A stretch of DNA of 38,840 nucleotides. Source: Hypsibius dujardini. Taxonomy: Eukaryota; Tardigrada; Eutardigrada; Parachela; Hypsibiidae. The position numbers and the translations under genes were made by a program. How positions within the stretch are numbered: position 1 is the stretch's first letter; each line of letters starts with the position of its first letter. The notes below the pieces were generated by a model. That model was not told the DNA's origin and searched no databases. It worked only from the letters and a program-made list of their open reading frames with translations. Below are positions 31,913 through 38,840 of the stretch, in pieces. The stretch spans positions 1 to 38,840 of the forward strand of contig LRSR01000757.1 in assembly GCA_001579985.1 (NCBI GenBank), read 5' to 3'.

Positions 31913-32298
31913 GAAATAATTTGTTATTCTTTTATTTAGATTTGAGTCGTCTACACAAGTTCAGCTCTCGACCATCACTACTTTTCATTACCGGGTCAAG
32001 CAGGAGAACATTTTGCCCAAAGAATGACTCAAACAGGTTATTGTCTTCGGCAACATGTGCAACTTTGAACGGACTAAGACAGCCAGACACTCCTGCCTCT
32101 ACTTGCGGCATACAACTAACTTCGGAGGAAGCCTCTGAAAGTGTTGGATGTCTTCCACCTACAAAACCACAAACAAAAAGAATACCAGACAACTTACAAT
32201 CCAGACTACATGAAGCGGCTCTATCCCGACCTCAAGAAATAGAACACAATGAGCTAAACAGACAAACGCCCTCTGTGGACGGTTCAGGTCAGTTGTAA

Positions 32299-33150
32299 AC
32301 CGGATTCCATTAAAGCGACACCTCTTAAATTTCAACTGCTTGGCTACCCACCGCAACGCTGATCTCTAAAGACGGCAATACCAAGTCAAGCTCTGATGAT
32401 GACGAAGAAGTTTAGCAAAAGCCTGCTAAAACAATTTTTTTTTCTGTACTGTAATGGACGTCTCAATTTTGTTTTTTGCGCTTGTTTGGTGTCAGTTACT
32501 GAAACGAAGGACGAGTTTGCTGTTCTTTTATATGGTTATCCATTTATCAAGCCTAGCACTATACTCCAGAAAGTCTGTTGATTACCTTTTCTTGTTACAG
32601 AAATCCTGCATTACAGAACCGTTACTGTCTACATAACGTCCTATTGTTCCATTATTCCAGTCTCACATTTAGTGCAGAGGTTTTACTCTGATTATTCTAT
32701 TATTCCATTTTCCAATCTCGGTTAGTTCACATCTGCTGCCGAGGTTATACAAGGATTATACCATTATTCCAGTCAGGATAATCATGAGCAATACTCAGTG
32801 AATCTATAATTTAAAAATAATGCGGGCAGCACTATTCCATTATTCCACTCCTATCTGAAGACACATACTCGAATTGAACGTTTGGCCCGAACTCGCCAGT
32901 ACAGAAACTTGAGCCAGCCAAGTTGGGACAGTTCGGTTTTTGCTACATTGCGTAAACACGAGGCGTTGCGACACCCATCTCACTAATGCGGTGGGCAGAT
33001 GTGAAATAAACACACAGTAAACATTCAGCTGAGACTCACTCAAAGAGGCAAGTGGAAGTACATGGTGTCGATTAATGAGGCATGGTGTTACATGTCTCAT
33101 GTAAACGGTCGGAGAAGAATTTATTATAAATTTTAGAGAGGAACAGTGCC
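32299..33150. other. No gene seen; dispersed CCATTATTCCAG motifs
   Basis: The motif ATTGTTCCATTATTCCAG or close variants occurs near 32645, 32692, 32758 and 32830 in AT-rich sequence, suggesting a decayed tandem array. No supported coding frame. Confidence 0.4.
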
Positions 33151-33152
33151 CA

Positions 33153-33625
33153 ATGTTGGCTGAAATACTGCCGACAAAAGCACCCTAAAGGGGGCATGTT
33201 CGTCGCTGAGATTTTCGCCAATGGCCCGACAACCATCCGATTCATTCCTCCTCGCACCAAAGTGAATTCTGACTTCTACGTGAAGCATGTGCTCAAGCCG
33301 CTCTTTAAAAAAAATTCCAAAGCTCTACGAAAAGCAAGCAAAGTCGGTAGCCTTAGATCATGACAGTGTTGCTGCGCACACGGCGTTGCAAGACAAAAAC
33401 TACAATTTATTGTTACAGCGGACTGACCCTCCATTTCCCTCGGACTTGAGTCCGATGGATTATTCCATCAATGAGATTTTTAAAAAAACGTTTGTACAAA
33501 CATAAGACTAAAAACCTTGCTGGTCTAAATGAGACGAGAGTGGTCAAAGATTAGTGTGGATTTGTATGGTCGAACTCTTAAAATTTGGGAAAAACGAGTC
33601 CGCATGGTAGGCGAAAATTTGACTT
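33153..33625 (+). pseudogene. Mariner-like transposase relic (C-terminal half)
   Basis: Cut-and-paste transposase remnants in shifted frames: RQKHPKGGMFVAEIFANGPT, then TTIRFIPPRTKVNSDFYVKH with VLKPLFKK, a shift near 33305, IPKLYEKQAKSVALDHDSVA with AAHTALQ (equivalent of the family's second catalytic Asp segment), DPPFPSDLSPMDYSINEIFK (third acidic segment, PPxSPDLxPxDY type) and the tail WSKISVDLYGRTLKIWEKRV. The order and motifs match mariner-family transposases. The N-terminal DNA-binding half is not seen, and frameshifts make it inactive. Confidence 0.78.
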
Positions 33626-35553
33626 CTTAGATTACGGATATCAATCAGGTTTTATCTCTGATGAAATGAACCTGCGGTGTCTTAAGTTCAATTCCGAAGT
33701 TAAAAAAGGAACCTCTTCCGTCAAACTGTTGGCCACTGTTCGTTTTGCCCTTAATTTCTCGTATTCTGTCCTCTGTTATTGGAAACGGATTAGAAGCGTG
33801 GGCCGATCTCAATAATGATCAGGCGGAATTTCGCAAATACCGCTCAACTGTTGATCAAATCTTCATTCTAACCGTTTTTTGTGAACGCGCCATTTTCGAG
33901 AACCACCAAATGTATATCGCATTCATCGACTTTTCGTCAGTTTTTGACACTGTTTCTCAATCAAAACTGAACTTATTTTATAAACATAGGCATTTTTCTC
34001 ACTGCTTTCAAATACTTGCAGACAGTATACGGCAAGCTGTTAACAAAATCAAGTGCAAGGGCAAGTTATCTGACTTTTACCAACTTGAAACTGGCGTTTG
34101 GCGGAGATCCTTGTTCTGGGATAGCGTTTAATATCTATCTCGACGCACTGACCGACACCGTGGCAGATAGGAGAGTTACGATGGTGAAACTGGATGTACA
34201 GAATGTTTTTTACTAAAATACGCCGATAATGACGTTTTGTTTTATTCTGCCAAAGTGAACTGCAGATCTCGTTGGACCGATTGACCACTTTCTCGAACGA
34301 ACTTGAGCTGAATGTCAACGTAAAAAAATCTTACAGTACGGTGATAAAAAGCTTGAAGCGATCGGAGTTCCCTGTGAAGGTTACTGTCTCTGGAGTTGAA
34401 TTGGAGCAGTTTCGAGAATTCAAATATTTAGCTTTTTTTGTGAAAAACAGATGAGTATGTCGGTTTCCCGAAAACACCAAACGCAAAAACTATGGGCAAG
34501 CTTCTTCCTCTTGAAACAAACATTGGTTGATTTATAATCTAGCTATCCCTTGTCTGATGCTGAAAATATGTTTGAGGCTACTGTTGCAAGTACTGGTTCC
34601 TTTTGTGCTGAAATTTTGGGTGAGAATATGAGGGCTGATTAGGTCGAAGTACAATTTTTGAAAAATGTTTTCGACCTAAGGCGTTCCACGCCAACCGATG
34701 CACTGCTCTGTCCAACTGGTCGTGTGTCGCAAAGCCACCGCCACTCTTTTTCGCAGGTGAAATTCATCATCCGAGCGCTACGACGGAAGTCTGAATTGAT
34801 ATTTGCGGCGATGTAGCTCGCCATTGACAGCGCCAAACTACGGAAGCGCTCCTGGTTCCGCTCGACTATGCAACCAAGGGCCGATATCATGGAACAGAAC
34901 TGGGCGGACGACGCAGCTTGATGGACTGCTGTTCTGACCAGGGAACCGCCGTCGGCACTCCACAGAAAGAAGGACATGAAATTCTGGATGGACCTCTCTG
35001 ATCGGATTCAGGCGAACATCAGCGAGAACGGGCGGCTCTCTTTTCTGCAGTTTTTGCGCACTAACTTCGCCGCACCCCTGCGATCACAATTTTTGAATGT
35101 TCTTCCTCGCCATCAAGCCACACCAATCTTGAAGATCCTCACCTCTGGACATCATTTCCGAGCGGAAACTGGACGCTGGGTCGGACTGCCAAAGATGAAC
35201 GGAACTGCAACCACTGCGGCGTGCTGGAGGGTGAACAACATGTACTTTTCGAAAGTTTTTTGTTCGATGATCTGCGGACTACATTGTGTACTTTAATTAC
35301 CGAAATGAGAGACTTACGCATTTTTTTCTGGGAAACACTGACAAATTGTCAGGGGTGGAGTCAGGCTGATAAGTAGAGACTGAATTGTGTGCCTGACTTT
35401 TTGAGAAAGGTTTTAAAAGTGCCTTTTGATGTGCATAGCGGAAATGTGGTTTTATGTCATAGTTCAACCCAATGATGATGCATTTCAACTGCATCTCTGC
35501 TGCCTCGAAAAGAGGTGGGGAATAAATTATTATTATTATTATTATTATTATTA
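33626..35553 (+). mobile_element. LINE copy 2, 5'-truncated, with (ATT)n tail
   Basis: The same family as the element at 23330-27000. It begins at the RT region (YQSGFISDEM matches YQSGSIPDKW of copy 1), with NGLEAWADLNNDQAEFRKYR, MYIAFIDFSSVFDTVS, the catalytic box changed to YADND (YADD in copy 1), then a longer C-terminal part (FWMDLSDRIQANISENGRLS, FLQFLRTNFAAPLRSQFLN, a C-x2-C-type end CNHCGVLEGEQHVLFES in a shifted frame). It ends in (ATT)n at about 35526-35553, a LINE-type tail. 5' truncation and a simple-repeat tail are normal for target-primed reverse transcription. Stops and shifts throughout. Confidence 0.87.
35526..35553. repeat. (ATT)n microsatellite, LINE tail
   Basis: About nine TTA/ATT units directly after the LINE 3' region and directly before mariner right-arm sequence. 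Confidence 0.9.
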
Positions 35554-35554
35554 C

Positions 35555-37086
35555 TGTAATCCAACAAAAGTTTCAGAAATAATGTATTGTAGAAGTTGCT
35601 GATCAAAATACTTGCAATACCAGAATTGGAACGCACCTTCTAGTTGCGATATAAATGACCGAGTGCCAAGACTTTTTGAGTGCCCCTAGTAGTATGCGGA
35701 AGTTAGAGGGGCAAACGTCCAAAAACTACCGCCCACACTTCCAGTCCCCCCTCGAAAAGGCTCCGCCCCTTTACGTCCGAAAAATATTTCGCTGATGCCA
35801 AGCGATTTACAGTTAAATTTTGAATTGGAAAGGGCCAAGAAACGGTTATTACAATATATATAATTGTGTTACACTGTACAAAAAGTGTAGACAAAAAGGG
35901 AACGATATTAGAAATAGGCTGAACTCCCACTACTCGTGCATATGTGAAGTACTGTACTGTCGCGATTCTAAGGGCCGTTTTTTGGCCCTACCAGTAAATT
36001 ACGACCCCCGGGTCCGGGCCGGGCTGGAATTGAATCCGTGACGTCACAGAGTCTTGCACGGGGGAGGCGAGGCTAAGCTGGCCGTTAGAATCGCGACAGT
36101 ACAGTACTAAGTAGAAGTATAACAAGGACGTCAATCTGTCTTCATGTTTTAGTACCGACAATGAACTTTCCTAGCAGCGGATCGTGAGTACTAGCACTAG
36201 CTGTGCCGCTGCTGATGTTCACAGTCAAGAATTGGAACGCATCTTCTAGTTGCGATATATCTTTGCCTTGGGGTTTTTTGTCTTTGAATGGAAGTCCACA
36301 TAACGAACCTTGTCTTTAACTGATAGTATTTCTGCCTAGAGGTACCCTACCTTCATGTACAGCCCGCGTCTGGAACATGTAATGCCTGGAATTTGCTTTG
36401 TCTGGAAATTACTGGAGCTGTTAAAAGTAATAGACTCAAACGCAAACACGGTGCGATTAATGTGACTATAGTCCGAGTACTTCAGACATGACCGCGCTTT
36501 AAAGCACCGCCATGTGAATCCATTGTCCAGATACCGGTATACCGGATTGCAGCATAGCCGTCAATAAGTATAGCTATAGATGCTCTCGACCTCCGACAAT
36601 TCTTCCTGCCGAGTGGGAAGCCATTGAGCCAGGGTACAGGTCAGGTTAGAGCTTTGTTCTAATGTGTTTACTGCCACTATTCGTATGACTCACGCTTTGG
36701 GTTGTGTGTCTTACAACCCAACACTGATTCACACTCCGGAGAAGCACACCGCGGGCCGTCATGCACAGATTAATTGTTTCTTATTCCAGAGCTCTACTTT
36801 TTTTTATCTCCCATTATGAAGTCCAATCGAACTTTCTGCTCTTCCACTGTTTGGATGCGTCTGATCATCCTGTTGTGGAACGAGAAGGCTTGCACGGCTC
36901 GTCCGTGGCAGTCCGTGCTGCAGCTTCGGATTCCCGCTAGTCTGACCGACCATGGCTCTTCAACCGTCGCCGTCGTCGTACCCAAGAACGGAACAACGGC
37001 CAGTGCGACCACGCAATCATCATCCTCGTCGCCTTACACGACAGCGACAAATCATCCTGTTGCATCCTCCAGCAGCAGCAACACAA
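35555..37086 (+). repeat. Segmental duplication, right copy
   Basis: Direct repeat of 20685-22001, including the mariner right arm (35555-35689, ending CCCCTAG before TA) and the LRR exon 3. It is longer than the left copy mainly because of the MITE 35952-36104 and short insertions near 36228-36265 and 36415-36450; the first repeats AGAATTGGAACGCA-CTTCTA from the mariner arm. Confidence 0.92.
35952..36104. mobile_element. MITE, family A-related, with empty site in the sister copy
   Basis: A 153-bp element flanked by TA (35950-35951, 36105-36106). Ends are CTGTACTGTCGCGATTCTAA and its reverse complement TTAGAATCGCGACAGTACAG. The left duplication copy at about 21071-21090 reads GAAGTACTGGGTACAAGTAT, the unoccupied site with one TA, where this copy reads GAAG-TA-element-TA-CTAAGTAGAAGTAT. 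Confidence 0.92.
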
Positions 37087-37178
37087 CCTTCTCGACCATC
37101 TCGTTCTCCTCGAAGCAGTCAGCCTCGTTTATGGCACCGGTAAACAATGAAACTGAATTGCCTTTGACCAATGTACTG
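36790..37178 (+). CDS. Probable LRR-gene exon 3 (Ser/Thr-rich stalk)
   Basis: Acceptor TTATTCCAG at 36781-36789, donor CTG|GTATGT at 37178/37179. Length 389 takes the phase-1 end of LRR exon 2 (G+AG gives Glu) to phase 0, which fits exon 38008 onward. It encodes ELYFFLSPIMKSNRTFCSST, a tryptophan/arginine part (RLIILLWNEKACTARPWQ), then a long Ser/Thr-rich segment (TTASATTQSSSSSPYTTAT, SSSSSNTTFSTISFSSKQS) with NGT, NTT and NET sequons. This suits an O-glycosylated stalk after the LRR cap. Unlike the left copy the frame is intact. The link to exon 2, across about 17 kb, is inferred from phase and from the duplication. Confidence 0.5.
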
Positions 37179-38007
37179 GTATGTGTGTGGATGTATCTAT
37201 TGCCCAGACATATTATTGGGCGTGGTCAGTGTTCTTCCAAAGGGATAAGAATAGGGATGGCAAAACTAAAATATACTAAAAAAATCAAACTAAAACTTAT
37301 TTTCTGGTTTTAGTTTTCTAGTTGACTAAAAAAATGATCTAAAAGTTTTAGATGCTAAAATTTGATTGAAACCAAAAGAAAGTAAATTGAAAATTCTTAG
37401 TGTCTCATTTTTTCACTAACAATTCTAGTTTTCGCCATTCAAAAGTAGGAATGCTTGCCGCACGAGGTTGTAAGAAAATGACCAATTTTTTTAAACATTA
37501 CCGTACACATGTTCTCATTCTATAAAAAATTACTTCCTAACTCTACCGGTTCGGTCAAAGAACATTCCTGAACTCTGGAGCGCAATCGAACGTGTTCTTT
37601 GTGTTCAAGCAAGCAATCCTGTGAATTTTTTATGAATACCGTATTTCTTACCTTTTATAAAAGTCAAATTTAATACTTACTCTAACCGTATTGTCGTTAG
37701 CGGAAATATTTCCGAAGTCAGCGAGCTAAGTTCCAAGTCATCCTCTTCATATCATTCCTGTATTCCCGAAACGGTTTGACATGGATGAACGCGTCTCAAG
37801 TTATAGCGACGCCACCAATTAATCAATCCCAAATTGAGTTTTTGATGGCACACCTAATCCCTAAGCTAATCTTTCAGTATAGAAACATTTTGGAAATTCA
37901 TGTGGAAATAATATTTATTAATCCTCCGGCAAGCATTCTGACCACGTCGTCCGTTTATCCGTGTATAGTGCAGCCTTTATTCTCATTTCACATGTCTGCC
38001 TTCGTAG
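37179..38007 (+). other. Intron, with CTAAAA-rich patch
   Basis: Between the Ser/Thr-rich exon and the Pro-rich exon. 37255-37380 is dominated by ACTAAAA/TTTTAGTT words. AGGGATGGCAAAACTAAAAT near 37252 resembles a hAT-type terminus, but no partner end was found. The open frame 37776-38096 is not supported. Confidence 0.45.
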
Positions 38008-38840
38008 TTTTGGAATTCGTATCCGGGTCTCGGGACGCACCAAACATCCCTACACAACACGAACCCGTTCACTCACCTCAGCCAACTCTACCCTGAGGGT
38101 TATCATCCATGGCCGTCCGTCAGCAGCGGCAGCAATAGTATGAAAGCCTTCCTCGGACCGTGGATCTTTCCTCGGGCGCCGTTTCCCCTCGACCAAACCG
38201 ATCCGTTCCTCCCTCGACCCGGCTACACTTATCCGTCGCCGTATGAACCGTCGTCGCTGACTGGAAAAGAGCGACTACCCTCCCCATCAGCTTCCGACAC
38301 CGTCTACAGCAACTTCCCCGGCCGTGATCATCCCCTTCTTCGAGGGGAAGCTCACTACATCCCCGACCCAGAATCCCCCACCCGAAACCCTCCTCCCCTG
38401 GAGCCGCTCTCCAGTAACTCTGGCGGCGGCGGCAGTGGCAGTCCGGAGTACGGACCGTCGTCCGTCAAGCGGAACATTGAACGGGACCCTGCTCCGTCGC
38501 AGGAACGGAATCCGTACTACGGTCATCGATCCGCACTTCCGGCGCCGCCGTCGTCCGTCGAGCATTACCAACCGTCGACGACGTACGACCGGCATCCGTC
38601 GGGCGCTGCTGCTGGCTCCTCTGACGGTTACCGGTCGGCGGGTGCTGCGGCCGCTGATGATTGGTTCAATTTTCAGCGGTACTACCGACGGATGCAGCTG
38701 CGGTATCCGGAATTTGGAAGTTTCGCTGGCGGACTGCCACCGTTTCCATTACTTCCCGCGATGATGCCGATGGTGGGTTTTGGGGGCGTGGGACCTAGTC
38801 CGTTGTTGTACGGTAGCCGGGACGGTGGAATTCGGTCCAG
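38008..38840 (+). CDS. Pro/Ser/Tyr-rich exon, probable LRR-gene exon 4 (partial)
   Basis: After the acceptor TCTGCCTTCGTAG a frame stays open for at least 277 codons to the window edge. It begins FWNSYPGLGTHQTSLHNTNP and includes YPEGYHPWPSVSSGSNSMKA, LPRPGYTYPSPYEPSSL, SSNSGGGGSGSPEYGPSS, RNPYYGHRSALPAPPSSV, DDWFNFQRYYRRMQLRYPEF and PPFPLLPAMMPMVGFGGVGP. It is disordered, with high GC and strong third-position G/C, unlike the flanking introns, which supports real coding. Phase 0 matches exon 36790-37178. No membrane span is seen so far. An ATG at 38140 lies in frame, so a separate gene starting there is the alternative. Confidence 0.6.

Larger units (their letters stand above)
30060..32296 (+). 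pseudogene. Exon-like fragments of an unknown, partly coiled-coil protein
   Basis: Several plus-strand blocks look like exons: about 30069-30205 (VDTNDEEDKDHAVSLHLQ, stop, VYKVRLEQIHSENEVFKLEL), 30208-30255 (EMEFFRSVRQLVEDQEK before donor GTAAGA), 30427-30726 (after ACTTGCAG: VTAIKDDGSLKMGAKSGA ... ISAGGDCVGVFGA-stop), 31542-31651 (DLKEFLAAVDRSATEEMNVN ... LEDRRKK before GTTAGA) and 31940-32290 (after TTTATTTAG: RLHKFSSRPSLLFITG ... NRQTPSVDGSG before GTCAGT). Heptad-like leucine and glutamate patterns occur. In-frame stops in the first block and an early stop after the third argue for decay, though an intact gene with other splicing is not excluded. Family not recognised. Confidence 0.3.

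Noticed and set aside
37250-37275. AGGGATGGCAAAACTAAAAT as a hAT transposon end
   Set aside because: No matching inverted end or 8-bp target duplication was found in the following kilobase.

Overview
The window is animal (metazoan) nuclear DNA. Genes are split by short GT-AG introns whose phases chain correctly, and between them lie MITEs, a mariner-like element, LINE-type retrotransposons, microsatellites and AT-rich intron sequence. No bacterial operon structure is present. The gene content (cytosolic TyrRS, 17-beta-HSD/3-ketoacyl-CoA-reductase-like SDRs, a receptor tyrosine kinase, a secreted LRR protein) fits an invertebrate. A tardigrade-like ecdysozoan is my guess, but nothing in the sequence proves the phylum.

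Layout, left to right: (1) 1-1286, minus strand: the first two coding exons of cytosolic tyrosyl-tRNA synthetase; the gene runs off the left edge. (2) 1287-4522: spacer with terminal-inverted-repeat MITEs, a frameshifted coding-like relic, tandem repeats and an orphan in-frame TyrRS exon on the plus strand. (3) 4523-6751 (+) and 7750-9741 (-): a tail-to-tail pair of complete SDR genes, 331 codons each, with identical exon lengths except that one intron is present only in the plus copy. (4) 10447-18033, minus: a ten-exon receptor tyrosine kinase with a signal peptide, MAM-like extracellular modules, one membrane span and a split kinase domain with its catalytic residues present. (5) 18561 onward, plus, divergent from the kinase: a secreted leucine-rich-repeat protein (two clear exons). 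Two further exons are probably those at 36790-37178 and 38008 to the right edge, on the far side of a large insertion/duplication. (6) 20078-37086: accessory, repeat-rich DNA. It holds a mariner-type element, a direct segmental duplication (about 20685-22001 and 35555-37086) carrying the LRR exon 3, an intronless gene for a bacterial-type SleB cell-wall hydrolase (22820-23260, minus), a nearly full-length but decayed LINE (about 23330-27000), coding-like fragments of unknown identity (28.4-32.3 kb), and a second, 5'-truncated LINE apparently nested in a mariner transposase relic (about 33.15-35.69 kb).

The most interesting items are the SleB-type peptidoglycan hydrolase gene inside an animal locus (a candidate horizontal acquisition), the unusual MAM-plus-split-kinase receptor, the SDR copy that has lost its probable catalytic serine, and a filled/empty-site pair that shows the TA target duplication of a local MITE family. 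All gene models were read by eye from splice signals and phases; no database search or transcript evidence was available.
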